64,000 bases of DNA from Rhodococcoides kyotonense (lineage in GTDB: Bacteria > Actinomycetota > Actinomycetes > Mycobacteriales > Mycobacteriaceae). Below are positions 55,282 to 63,537 of this stretch, in pieces (the stretch's first letter is position 1; each line of letters begins with the position of its first letter). A program made the translations under genes and the position numbers. The DNA lies in NCBI RefSeq assembly GCF_900188125.1, contig NZ_FZOW01000019.1, positions 36,035 to 100,034 on the forward strand, read 5' to 3'. The notes under the pieces are model-generated. The model saw only the letters and a list, made by a program, of their open reading frames with translations, was not told the origin of the DNA and searched no databases.

Positions 55282-56352
55282 ATGCAGTGGTTCCTTCAGC
55301 GCCACGACTACGAGTGGATGACCGAGTTCCAGAACTCGCATCCGTCGGGCAAGATCGTCCGCACGATCGTCGCGTTGTCGATGGTCAACATCAGCCTCAT
55401 GGCATTCCTGTCGTTGTTCGCCGCCGGCGGCCCGTCCGGCACGGCAGCAACCGCCCTGACGTTGACGCTGAGCACGGCCAACATCGTCATCGCGGCGATG
55501 TGGCTGCTGCTTCCGTTCCCCGGCAGGATCGGTGTCGTCGCGTTCGCGCTGTACGCGGATATCGGCGTTGCCGCCGAACTCAGTGTGTTCGACTGGCACA
55601 ACGCGTTGTTGGGGTGTGTGCTGTTCGCCGTCATCGGCGCGTTCGTGACGTTCTTCCTGAGCCCGCGCTGGGTCGTCGCGCATCTGTTGTTCGCGTCGGC
55701 GACGACGGTGACGTTCGCGGTCGCCCTCTACTTTCGCGGCGACGTCGACGTCATCACGTTGTTCGTGCAGACCAACGTGGTCCTGCTCGGGATCATGAGC
55801 GTGCCCGTCACGTCGCACATCTTTCTGACGACGCTGTCGGCCGACGCGCGTAGTTCGGTGCTCGATCCACTGACCGGCCTGCTCAACCGACGCGGCCTCG
55901 ACAATGCACTCGAAGTGCTGTGGGAGCAGGGCAGGCAGGAGGGTCGATGTGCGGCCGTCATCGTCGTCGACATCGACAACTTCAAGTCCGTCAACGACAT
56001 TCACGGACACGACGAGGGCGACGCGGTCATCTGCCGCGTTGCCGAGCGGTTGACGGCGCACGTGGCGCGGTACGGCATCCTCGGACGCACCGGCGGTGAG
56101 GAGTATCTCGCGGCCGTCGTCACGTCCCGTCTGCACATCGATGCCCTGATTCACGGAATTCGACGCGCACTGCACGGCGAGAACGACGCGATTCCGGTGA
56201 CGGTCAGCGTCGGTGCCGCGATTCTCTATGCGGATTCCGAGTTGTGGGCGACCGACGCGGACACCGTGGAGACTGCGTCGCGCGTCGCGGACTCGATGAT
56301 GTACAAAGCCAAGGCAGCAGGTGGGAACCGAGTCGCGACCCAGCTGATCTGA
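55282..56352 (+). CDS. Membrane diguanylate cyclase (GGDEF)
   Basis: The 356-residue protein has about six N-terminal membrane helices (roughly 27-185) and a C-terminal GGDEF domain with DPLTGLLNRRGLD and active-site GGEEY (271-275), so it should make c-di-GMP from GTP. No RxxD inhibitory site was seen directly before the motif. The ATG at 55282 has GGGAG upstream; a GTG at 55213 lacks a site. The last codons belong to a repeat that continues downstream. An EAL protein lies 1 kb away. Confidence 0.9.
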   Translation: MQWFLQRHDYEWMTEFQNSHPSGKIVRTIVALSMVNISLMAFLSLFAAGGPSGTAATALTLTLSTANIVIAAMWLLLPFPGRIGVVAFALYADIGVAAELSVFDWHNALLGCVLFAVIGAFVTFFLSPRWVVAHLLFASATTVTFAVALYFRGDVDVITLFVQTNVVLLGIMSVPVTSHIFLTTLSADARSSVLDPLTGLLNRRGLDNALEVLWEQGRQEGRCAAVIVVDIDNFKSVNDIHGHDEGDAVICRVAERLTAHVARYGILGRTGGEEYLAAVVTSRLHIDALIHGIRRALHGENDAIPVTVSVGAAILYADSELWATDADTVETASRVADSMMYKAKAAGGNRVATQLI

Positions 56353-56472
56353 CTGCGCTGGTTCGAGATCTCCGAGACAGACAGCAGGTGGGAACCGAGT
56401 CGCGATCCAGCTGATCTGAATTCTCCGAGACATGCAGCAGGTGGGAACCGCGTCGCGACCGAGCTGATCCGA
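56314..56472 (+). repeat. Three tandem copies of the GGDEF gene 3' end
   Basis: Copies of about 39 bases (core CAGGTGGGAACCGAGTCGCG plus CAGCTGATCTGA) start near 56314, 56382 and 56434. The first encodes the C-terminus of the cyclase (AGGNRVATQLI and stop); the other two follow the stop. Spacers partly match too (CTCCGAGACA after copies 1 and 2; CGCTGGTTCGA after copies 1 and 3). Confidence 0.9.
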
Positions 56473-56514
56473 CTCCGCTGGTTCGATTTCTTCTCGCCTG
56501 GGCATCCGCCGGAC

Positions 56515-56952
56515 ATGAGCCAAGACCGCCAGACTCCCGCACCGCAGCATCGCCGACCGGACGGTGTCGACGACGACACCGTCGCCGCAGTCGGCAAGGT
56601 CTCCGAGGCCCTCGAGACGATCGAGCGCGCCCGCGGACGCCTCTACTCGTTCCATCAATTGATGGGACATGCGGATCTGCAACTCGGTGAGGCCGTCACC
56701 GCGCTACGGGAGTCGGGCCATCCCGAGCAGGCGGATCGACTCGAGACAGAAATGGTAGGCCGCAATGTGATCGACGGCCGGTGGTCGTTTCAGATCGTCG
56801 AGGACTTCGACGACCTGTACTGGTCGGAATTTCGCAGCCACGAGCAGCGCGTCCGCGACGAACTCCAGGACGGCAAGCGGCACATCTTCGAGGCAGAGAT
56901 GAAGGAATCACGCCGCACCCATGGCAAGCCGGGGCACGAGGCGACCCCCTGA
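56515..56952 (+). CDS. Conserved hypothetical helical protein
   Basis: The 145-residue soluble protein is mostly helical and charged, with EALETIERARGRLYSFHQLMGHADLQLGEAV in the N-terminal half and WSFQIVEDFDDLYWSEFRSHEQRVRDEL in the C-terminal half. I recognise the type as conserved in actinomycetes but know no function. It starts 43 bases after the repeat array and precedes the VOC gene. Confidence 0.75.
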   Translation: MSQDRQTPAPQHRRPDGVDDDTVAAVGKVSEALETIERARGRLYSFHQLMGHADLQLGEAVTALRESGHPEQADRLETEMVGRNVIDGRWSFQIVEDFDDLYWSEFRSHEQRVRDELQDGKRHIFEAEMKESRRTHGKPGHEATP

Positions 56953-56980
56953 GGTCCGATATGTGTGGTATCGATGTGCT

Positions 56981-57367
56981 GTGGAGATTCTGAGCGGTCG
57001 AACGATTCTGCGCCCCGCCGACTACGACCGCACTCTCGCGTTCTACCGCGACAGCCTCGGGCTTGCCGTGCACCGCGAGTACGGCGCCGGGACCGTGTTC
57101 TTCGCCGGGCAGAGCCTCATCGAGATCGCAGCCCACGGCGGGTCCGCGTCACCGAGCACGTTCGACGGTGCCCTGTGGCTCCAGGTTCGTGACATCGAAT
57201 CGACCGCGACCGAGTTGCGCGAGCGCGGCGTCGTCATCGAGCGGGATCCTAAGCAGGAATCGTGGGGGCTGATCGAGATGTGGTTACGCGATCCCGACGG
57301 CGTTCCGATCGTGCTCGTCGAGATTCCGCCGGATCATCCGCTGCGACGCGACGTCCGTGGTGATTGA
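56981..57367 (+). CDS. VOC superfamily (glyoxalase-like) protein
   Basis: The 128-residue protein is a single VOC domain with paired beta-alpha-beta-beta-beta modules: ILRPADYDRTLAFYRDSLGL and VRDIESTATELRERG, ending WLRDPDGVPIVLVEIP. It corresponds in order to M. tuberculosis Rv0546c near pitA. The GTG at 56981 is chosen. Its end overlaps the convergent GAF-EAL gene by 34 bases. Substrate unknown. Confidence 0.87.
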   Translation: MEILSGRTILRPADYDRTLAFYRDSLGLAVHREYGAGTVFFAGQSLIEIAAHGGSASPSTFDGALWLQVRDIESTATELRERGVVIERDPKQESWGLIEMWLRDPDGVPIVLVEIPPDHPLRRDVRGD

Positions 57368-58638
57368 TCGAGTCCGAGGCTTCGTTTGACGGCACTGGCG
57401 GATTTCGGCCTCGACCACAGAAACCCTTGTGCCAGAGTACAACCGAGGTCGAGTGCGATCTGCGCCTGCTCCCGCGTTTCGACCCCTTCGATGATCATCG
57501 AGATTCCGAGATCCTGCGCGACGGCCGACAACGCGCGCAGTAGCGCACGACCACGTTCGGTGTCGATGTATCTGGTCAGCTGGCCGTCGATCTTGATGCC
57601 GTCGGGCTCCAGTGTCACGAGACGTTCGAGCGAGGACCAGCCGGATCCGAAGTCGTCGAGCAGAACCCTGAATCCGAGCGCGTGGACGTCGTCGATGTGG
57701 CGGCGGATCAGCGGCCCGTCGGACACCGATGTCGTTTCGGTCAATTCGAGCGAGATCATCGAGGGGGACACCGACGACGCTGCGACCGCGGCCTGCAGTT
57801 GTGCGACGGCATCAGGGTGTTTCAGGTGGCGACCGGACAGGTTGACACTGAGTCTCAGATCCGGTCGCACCGTGTGCCACGCCTCGGCTTCTGCGACCGA
57901 CTGCCTCATCACTTCGAGGTCGACGTCGATGATCAGCTCGGTCGATTCCGCGAACGGCACGAAATCCGCGGGCGACACCAGACCTCGGGTGGGATGGTGC
58001 CAGCGTGCCAGCGCCTCGAAGCCGACCGTCTCGTCGGTGCGCATGTCGACGATGGGCTGAAACCACGGCACCATCTGTCCTGCGTCCAGCGCGCCGGCGA
58101 GGTCGTAGTCGCTGTCGAGTCGTGTCGGGCTGGATCCGACGCGTCGATGCAGATCGAGCTGTTCCTCGAGTATCGACGCGAACTGCTCCAGCTCCTGGAA
58201 CTGGCCGTCGCCGAATTCGCGGGGCATCCGATCGAGCAGACACAGCGTGCCGATCACCAGACCTTCGCGGCCCCTCAGCGGTACCGACGCGTATGCCGCG
58301 ACGCCGACTTCGTCGAGGATGTTGCGTTGTCGCACCGTGGCGTCGACGCGTGTGCGGGAGACGACGGCAGGTTTCTCGCTGCGGACGACGTCGTCGCACA
58401 GAGTCGTGGACCGATCGACCGTGGACACGGGCGGTCCGCCGATGTTCACCAGCGTGTACTGAGTCTTCTCGTCGAGCACGTTCAGCTGTGCGATCGCGAA
58501 TCCGACGGTGCGTGCTGCCAGCTCGACGGTCGCGCGCAGGGCGGGAGTGGTGGCTTCGAGATCGAGGTATCGACGAGCCGAGTCGCTCTGACGTCGAGCC
58601 TGCGAGCGCCGATTGGGTTCGACGGCGTCGTGCTCCAT
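57334..58638 (-). CDS. GAF-EAL c-di-GMP phosphodiesterase
   Basis: The 434-residue cytoplasmic protein has an N-terminal GAF sensor domain (about 25-165) and an EAL domain (about 185-420). Catalytic signatures are intact: FEALARW (EAL at 208-210), NLSGRHL, LELTET, DDFGSGWSS, IKIDG and EGVET, so c-di-GMP hydrolysis is expected. Together with the nearby GGDEF gene it could set local c-di-GMP levels. It is convergent with, and overlaps, the VOC gene. Confidence 0.92.
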   Translation of the reverse strand: MEHDAVEPNRRSQARRQSDSARRYLDLEATTPALRATVELAARTVGFAIAQLNVLDEKTQYTLVNIGGPPVSTVDRSTTLCDDVVRSEKPAVVSRTRVDATVRQRNILDEVGVAAYASVPLRGREGLVIGTLCLLDRMPREFGDGQFQELEQFASILEEQLDLHRRVGSSPTRLDSDYDLAGALDAGQMVPWFQPIVDMRTDETVGFEALARWHHPTRGLVSPADFVPFAESTELIIDVDLEVMRQSVAEAEAWHTVRPDLRLSVNLSGRHLKHPDAVAQLQAAVAASSVSPSMISLELTETTSVSDGPLIRRHIDDVHALGFRVLLDDFGSGWSSLERLVTLEPDGIKIDGQLTRYIDTERGRALLRALSAVAQDLGISMIIEGVETREQAQIALDLGCTLAQGFLWSRPKSASAVKRSLGLDQSPRTSRRSG

Positions 58639-58692
58639 CCGAACCTCCCAACGACGTTCCTACCGGCCCCGGCGGGACGCACCGGTGCAAGC

Positions 58693-59898
58693 TTAGCCGT
58701 GAGGCGGGATCACACAGCCATCAAGCCGGGTGTGGAGCAAACGGTGTCGGAGCACGGCCGCGGCCAATCGAATGCCGTCCGGCGACGGTTCTCCGTCGCG
58801 AGAGAATGCGCCGACGGCGGTGAGGTCGTCGAGAAGCTCGTCCGCGGCGGCGTCGTGAGTCCATCCCTCGGCGCGCAACAGAGCGGTGGTCAACATCGCC
58901 GTGCCGTGCGGCCGAGTGCCGCGCGCGACTTCGGCCAACACGACCTCGGCTGCGACGGCGTCGGGGTGGTATTCGGTGCCGATCAGCTTGCCGACGAGTG
59001 TGGTCCACATTCGATCGGCACTGATGTCGCGGGCTCGAGCGGTGGGCACGAGACGACCACGATGTTTCCTGACGAGCCCGAGTCGTTGCAGCAGACCAGC
59101 GGATTCGGCGGTCGTGACGCCGTCGCCGACGGCCGCGAGCAGACCCTCGACTTTCCGCACACACCCGTACGCCGGCTCGGCGGAGTCGTGTAACTGCCCG
59201 GCCAGATCCCGGTACAGCTCGGCGCGCGGCGGACTGTACTGAGTCCACAGCACGATCCGATGGTCGAGAAGTTGCTCGAGCAGCACACCGCCCGCGCGCT
59301 CGGACCGCAGTACCGAGTCGGTGATTCCGCGTCGCCTCATTGCAAGAGTCGACGGCCGCAGAGGCGGACCGCCCAGACGCTTCGGCGCGAATTCGCCTGC
59401 GACGGTTGCCACTTCGAGAGTCTCACCGATGAGTTCGACGATCGCGCGTTCCGCCCCCTCCGGTGCGTCCTGCCACGACACGAGCTCGGTGTCCTCGGCA
59501 CCGATGCCCGAATCCGCGACGGCCTCACCGTAGCGCCGATGCCATGTCTCGTCGTCGGGAGCGACCAGGAGTTCGTGAGTACGTGAGCTCCGCGCGATGT
59601 CCGCATAGCGCCCGTGACCGAGTCGGTCGAGAAGGTCGGCGAGCGCCTGCGCGATGTCCCACGCACGGTCGAAGTCCTCACTGAGCACCCGCAGGTGCAA
59701 CCAAAGAAATGTCTGCAGCGAGTTCTGAGTCGGGCCCGCCACCGGCGAGACGAGACTCAGCCCTTCCCAACCGGTCCGAGCATCGGCAGCGGTGGCCGGA
59801 TCGACGGAATCGAGGTACGACAACGCAGCGGCGACGGCCTCGTCCACACCGTGCCCGCCGCCGGGTCGCTCGCCGCCCGGGGCCGCGTCGTAATCCAT
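58693..59898 (-). CDS. Hypothetical protein, no recognised domain
   Basis: The 401-residue soluble protein starts MDYDAAPGGERPGGG at the ATG at 59898. It is rich in Ala, Leu and Arg and predicted largely helical, with a middle part (LYRDLAGQLHDSAEPAYGCVRKVEGLLAAVGDG) suggestive of a winged-helix or TPR-like fold. I do not recognise a family. It is divergent from the phosphate transporter and 54 bases upstream of the GAF-EAL gene on the same strand. Confidence 0.75.
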   Translation of the reverse strand: MDYDAAPGGERPGGGHGVDEAVAAALSYLDSVDPATAADARTGWEGLSLVSPVAGPTQNSLQTFLWLHLRVLSEDFDRAWDIAQALADLLDRLGHGRYADIARSSRTHELLVAPDDETWHRRYGEAVADSGIGAEDTELVSWQDAPEGAERAIVELIGETLEVATVAGEFAPKRLGGPPLRPSTLAMRRRGITDSVLRSERAGGVLLEQLLDHRIVLWTQYSPPRAELYRDLAGQLHDSAEPAYGCVRKVEGLLAAVGDGVTTAESAGLLQRLGLVRKHRGRLVPTARARDISADRMWTTLVGKLIGTEYHPDAVAAEVVLAEVARGTRPHGTAMLTTALLRAEGWTHDAAADELLDDLTAVGAFSRDGEPSPDGIRLAAAVLRHRLLHTRLDGCVIPPHG

Positions 59899-59984
59899 GT
59901 TTTCACTGTCCCACAGAAGACCGACACACAAACTTCGACGGCTGTGACGGGGGCCGCCGACAATTCGGACATATAAGGCAATTA

Positions 59985-60002
59985 GTTGAACAGAAGGTGA
60001 AC
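59985..60002 (-). promoter_or_regulatory. Candidate PHO box upstream of pit
   Basis: On the minus strand the bases read GTTCACCTTCTGTTCAAC: two direct repeats, GTTCACC and GTTCAAC, spaced 11 bases start to start. This is the form of actinobacterial PhoP/RegX3 binding sites. It lies 83 bases upstream of the phosphate transporter start. Confidence 0.55.
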
Positions 60003-60084
60003 GCACAGGGTCTTCCAGGAACCCAAGAAGAACACTTCGAACGAAATTATCGAATCTGGATCGCGAGGCCGCACACTTTCAGTC

Positions 60085-61251
60085 GTGAGCGCAGAATTCC
60101 TCGTACTTCTGGTCGTTGTCGTCACGGCACTCGCCTTCGACTTCACCAACGGTTTCCACGACACCGCCAACGCCATGGCGACGTCGATCGCAACAGGCGC
60201 ATTGAAGCCCAAGGTTGCGGTCACCTTGTCCGCCGTCCTGAATCTGGTCGGCGCATTCCTGTCCGTAGAGGTAGCCGCCACCGTCGCGAAGGGCATCGTC
60301 AACCTGGGCGACACCGGAGGTCAGGACCTCCTGACGATCATCTTCGCCGGCCTCGTCGGCGGTATTCTCTGGAACCTCGCGACGTGGCTTCTCGGCATTC
60401 CATCCAGCAGCTCGCACGCCCTGTTCGGCGGCCTGATCGGCGCGACCATCGCCGGGCTCGGCACGTCGGGCGTCGTCTGGGACGGCGTCTGGAGCAAGAT
60501 CGTTCTTCCCGCCGTGCTCGCACCGGTCGTCGCAGGCCTGGTCGCCACCGTCGGCACGTGGGGCATCTACCGCATCACCAATGCCGTTCCGGAGAAGTCG
60601 AAGGAACGCGGATTCCGTTGGGGCCAGATCGGATCGGCGTCGCTGGTCTCGCTCGCTCACGGCACCAACGACGCGCAGAAGACGATGGGCGTCATCTTCC
60701 TGGCACTCGTCGCCTACGGCACCGTCACCCCCGATTCCGAGATGCCTCTGTGGGTGAAGGTCACGTGTGCTCTTGCCATTGCGCTCGGCACCTACCTCGG
60801 CGGCTGGCGCGTCATCCGCACCCTCGGCAAGGGGCTCGTCGAGATCGCGTCACCTCAGGGCATGGCAGCCGAATCTTCCTCGGCTGCAATCATTCTCACC
60901 TCCAGCCACCTCGGGCTCCCGCTGTCGACGACGCAGGTCGCAACGGGCTCGATCCTCGGTTCGGGCCTCGGCAAGCCGGGCGCTGCCGTGCGCTGGGGCG
61001 TCGCCGGACGCATGGCTGTCGCCTGGGTCATCACGCTGCCGTCGGCCGGCATCGTCGGCGCGGTCTGCTGGTACCTCGCACACATCGTCGGCGGACTGCC
61101 GGGCATCCTGGTCGTCTTCGCGATCCTCGTCGCACTGGCAGCCCTGATGTACATCCGCTCGCGTCGTCAGCCGATCGACCCGAACAACGTCAACGAAGAG
61201 TGGGACGGCGGCCTCATCCCGGCCGACGAGAAGTCCCCCACCACGGTCTAG
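60085..61251 (+). CDS. pitA: Low-affinity inorganic phosphate transporter, Pit family
   Basis: The 388-residue membrane protein has about ten helices and the two Pit signature repeats GFHDTANAMATSIATGAL and LAHGTNDAQKTMGVIFLAL. It carries metal-phosphate into the cell with protons. It corresponds to M. tuberculosis PitA (Rv0545c), with the same downstream neighbours. A candidate PHO box lies upstream. Confidence 0.95.
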   Translation: MSAEFLVLLVVVVTALAFDFTNGFHDTANAMATSIATGALKPKVAVTLSAVLNLVGAFLSVEVAATVAKGIVNLGDTGGQDLLTIIFAGLVGGILWNLATWLLGIPSSSSHALFGGLIGATIAGLGTSGVVWDGVWSKIVLPAVLAPVVAGLVATVGTWGIYRITNAVPEKSKERGFRWGQIGSASLVSLAHGTNDAQKTMGVIFLALVAYGTVTPDSEMPLWVKVTCALAIALGTYLGGWRVIRTLGKGLVEIASPQGMAAESSSAAIILTSSHLGLPLSTTQVATGSILGSGLGKPGAAVRWGVAGRMAVAWVITLPSAGIVGAVCWYLAHIVGGLPGILVVFAILVALAALMYIRSRRQPIDPNNVNEEWDGGLIPADEKSPTTV

Positions 61252-61262
61252 GAAAGCGGACA

Positions 61263-61541
61263 ATGGAAACCCTCACGCACACGCTCGACTCGTTGTGGCA
61301 GGTCGTCCTCGTCGGACTCCTGCTCGGTGCAGGTCTTCCCGCCATCTTCGCGTTCGGGCTCAGGGCGCTCGCCGTCGGTGAAGCCCGCGACGACGGCAGC
61401 ACTGTCACCACGGCACGGCCCGCAGTGGCCACCGCAGCCGCTGTTCTGTGCTTCGCCGTGGTCGTCCTCGCGATCGTGTCCGGAATTCTCTTTATCATGA
61501 AGGACTTCCTCGACAGCACGTTCGGAATCTCCGTCTTCTAG
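61263..61541 (+). CDS. Small membrane protein (Rv0544c-type)
   Basis: The 92-residue protein has two membrane helices (about 12-36 and 55-80) joined by a short polar loop. It starts 11 bases after pitA with GGAAAG upstream and matches the position and size of Rv0544c. Constant linkage to pitA suggests an accessory role in phosphate transport, which is inference. Confidence 0.88.
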   Translation: METLTHTLDSLWQVVLVGLLLGAGLPAIFAFGLRALAVGEARDDGSTVTTARPAVATAAAVLCFAVVVLAIVSGILFIMKDFLDSTFGISVF

Positions 61542-61576
61542 CCCGTCGCACTCCTTACCCACAGAGGGCCACCATC

Positions 61577-61903
61577 ATGACCGAGACCACCACGTTCCCT
61601 ACTTCCGTACTCCAATGGCTGCGCGCCGGATACCCGGAGGGCGTCCCGCCCAAGGATCGCTTTCCGCTCGTCGCGCTGCTGCGTCGTGCAGAACTGACCG
61701 ATTCGCAGGTACACGAGATCGTGCTCAACCTCGTCTCCCCCGTCGGCGGTGCCCTCGAGGACGGTGCCATCACCAACGACGAGATCACGACGTTCATTCG
61801 TGAACTCGTCGACCACGAACCGACCCAGGACGACATCACCCGTGTCTCTGCTCGGCTCGCGGCAGGTGGATGGCCCCTCGCAGATCCGACGTCACTGAAA
61901 TAG
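61577..61903 (+). CDS. DUF3349 domain protein, copy 1
   Basis: The 108-residue helical protein (VLQWLRAGYPEGVPPKDRFPLVALLRR ... ARLAAGGWPLADP) belongs to DUF3349, like M. tuberculosis Rv0543c in the same place. Its stop is directly followed by the ATG of a second copy. Function unknown. Confidence 0.9.
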   Translation: MTETTTFPTSVLQWLRAGYPEGVPPKDRFPLVALLRRAELTDSQVHEIVLNLVSPVGGALEDGAITNDEITTFIRELVDHEPTQDDITRVSARLAAGGWPLADPTSLK

Positions 61904-62206
61904 ATGGCAGTACCCCAGTTCCTCTCGTCGATTCTCGGGTGGCTTCGCGTCGGCTACCCGGAAGGAGTGCCGGACTCGGACTACGTTCCGCTGTTCGCTC
62001 TCCTCGCGCGACGACTGTCCGACGACGAGGTCCAGGCCGTGATGGATGCGCTCATCGCGGACGGGCAGATACCCACCGACAAGGCCGGTATCGCAGTGAC
62101 GATCACGAAGGTGACCAACGAGATGCCGCGCGAGGAGGACATCTCTCGCGTGCGGGCGCGGCTCGCGTCCGGAGGGTGGCCGCTCGCGGATCCATTCGCG
62201 CTCTAA
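61904..62206 (+). CDS. DUF3349 domain protein, copy 2
   Basis: The 100-residue protein repeats the same plan as its neighbour (ILGWLRVGYPEGVPDSDYVPLFALLARR ... ARLASGGWPLADP), so the pair is a tandem duplication; the two ends (AGGWPLADP and SGGWPLADP) are nearly identical. The stop of copy 1 and start of copy 2 abut (TAGATG). menE follows after 9 bases. Confidence 0.9.
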   Translation: MAVPQFLSSILGWLRVGYPEGVPDSDYVPLFALLARRLSDDEVQAVMDALIADGQIPTDKAGIAVTITKVTNEMPREEDISRVRARLASGGWPLADPFAL

Positions 62207-62215
62207 ACTCGAGAT

Positions 62216-63358
62216 GTGCTCGAAGAATTGAAGATTCCGACCGGTGAAGCCGTGGCAGATATCCTGCCGCGGCTTCGCTCGGTTCTGGACGGTGACTCCC
62301 CCGCGGTGCTTCCGGTGCCTTCCTCGGATCTGCGTGAAACTGCGCGACTGCGCGACGCACTCGCGCCGGGCACCGAGATCGACGACGCGGCCGCCCTCGT
62401 CGTTGCTACGTCCGGTACGACGGGAACGCCGAAGGGCGCGATGCTGTCGGCGTCGGCTCTGCGTGCCAGCGGGACCGCGACGTACACGCGGTTGGGCGGC
62501 CCGGGTTCGTGGTTGCTGGCGTTGCCTGCCCACCACATCGCCGGTATGCAGGTGCTGTTGCGCAGCGTCCTCGCCGGAACCGATCCGGTGATCCTCGACG
62601 TCACGAATGGTTTCGATCCCTCTCGGTTGGTTGCTGCGGTCGGCCGCATGTCGGGCCGTCGGTACACCTCCTTGGTTCCGACACAGCTGGTGAAGGTGCT
62701 CGACGACCCTGCCGCAACGGAGGCACTCGCGTCGTTCGATGCGGTGTTGCTCGGTGGCGCTGCGACTCCGGTTCCGTTGCGCGAGAAGGCCGTTGCCGCT
62801 GGTATCACGTTGGTCCGCACCTACGGCATGAGCGAGACAGCGGGTGGCTGCGTCTACGACGGTGTGCCGCTGGACGGGGTCACGATCCGCATCGACGCAG
62901 GACGCGTCGTGCTCGGGGGTTCGACGGTGGCACTCGGCTACCGCGGCATGCCGGATCATCCTGCGTTCGCCGAGCCGGGGTGGTTTCGCACCGACGACGC
63001 GGGCATCGTGTCCGACGGCGTTCTCGCCATCCAGGGCAGGCTCGACGAAGCCATCTCGACGGGCGGGCTGACGGTGGTGCCGCAGGTCGTCGAGGCTGCG
63101 TTGGTGACGCACCCGCTCGTGCGCGAATGCGCGGTCCTCGGGTTGCCCGACGAGCGACTCGGCGAACGGGTCGTGGCTGCCGTCGTCGCGTCGGGGCCGG
63201 TGACGTTGGAATCGTTGCGAGAGCACGTCGAGCAGACCTTGGATTCCACCGCGGCTCCCCGGGAGTTGTATCTGGTCGACACGTTGCCCGTACGCGGGCC
63301 TGGGAAACTCGACCGCGCGGCCCTGCGCGAGCGGTTGATCGGCGATCGCCCGCACTGA
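62216..63358 (+). CDS. menE: o-Succinylbenzoate-CoA ligase MenE
   Basis: The 380-residue ANL-family ligase activates o-succinylbenzoate to its CoA ester. Visible are the AMP-binding loop TSGTTGTPKGAM, TYGMSETAGGC, GWFRTDDAG and the C-terminal catalytic Lys region RGPGKLDRAALRE. It is shorter at the N-terminus than generic acyl-CoA ligases, as is usual for actinobacterial MenE. The start is a GTG at 62216. Same order as M. tuberculosis (pitA-Rv0544c-Rv0543c-menE). Confidence 0.95.
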   Translation: MLEELKIPTGEAVADILPRLRSVLDGDSPAVLPVPSSDLRETARLRDALAPGTEIDDAAALVVATSGTTGTPKGAMLSASALRASGTATYTRLGGPGSWLLALPAHHIAGMQVLLRSVLAGTDPVILDVTNGFDPSRLVAAVGRMSGRRYTSLVPTQLVKVLDDPAATEALASFDAVLLGGAATPVPLREKAVAAGITLVRTYGMSETAGGCVYDGVPLDGVTIRIDAGRVVLGGSTVALGYRGMPDHPAFAEPGWFRTDDAGIVSDGVLAIQGRLDEAISTGGLTVVPQVVEAALVTHPLVRECAVLGLPDERLGERVVAAVVASGPVTLESLREHVEQTLDSTAAPRELYLVDTLPVRGPGKLDRAALRERLIGDRPH

Positions 63359-63390
63359 CGCGTCACGCACCGAAGCCACACGGCGACAAC

Positions 63391-63465
63391 GGATTTCGCC
63401 GAATCTGATTTCGCCGCGTCTGGTTTCGCCGCGTCTGGTTTCGCCGCGAGGGATTTCGCTACGAC
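63391..63465. repeat. Five 15-bp tandem units downstream of menE
   Basis: Units at 63391, 63406, 63421, 63436 and 63451 follow the form TGGTTTCGCCGCGTC with small changes. They lie in the 179-base gap between convergent menE and the HNH gene. A short GGTCGAC duplication follows at 63467. Confidence 0.9.
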
Positions 63466-63537
63466 GGTCGACGGTCGACGGTCCGGCCGTTCGTTGCGTC
63501 GGCATCCACTTCGCCTGCGGTACGGATACCGGCCTGC

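Noticed and set aside
63391..63465. CRISPR-like array
   Set aside because: Units of 15 bp without spacers; simple tandem repeat.
61892..63505. Minus-strand open frame of 537 codons opposite menE
   Set aside because: Begins with repeated GETRRGE text made by the 15-bp array and otherwise mirrors menE.
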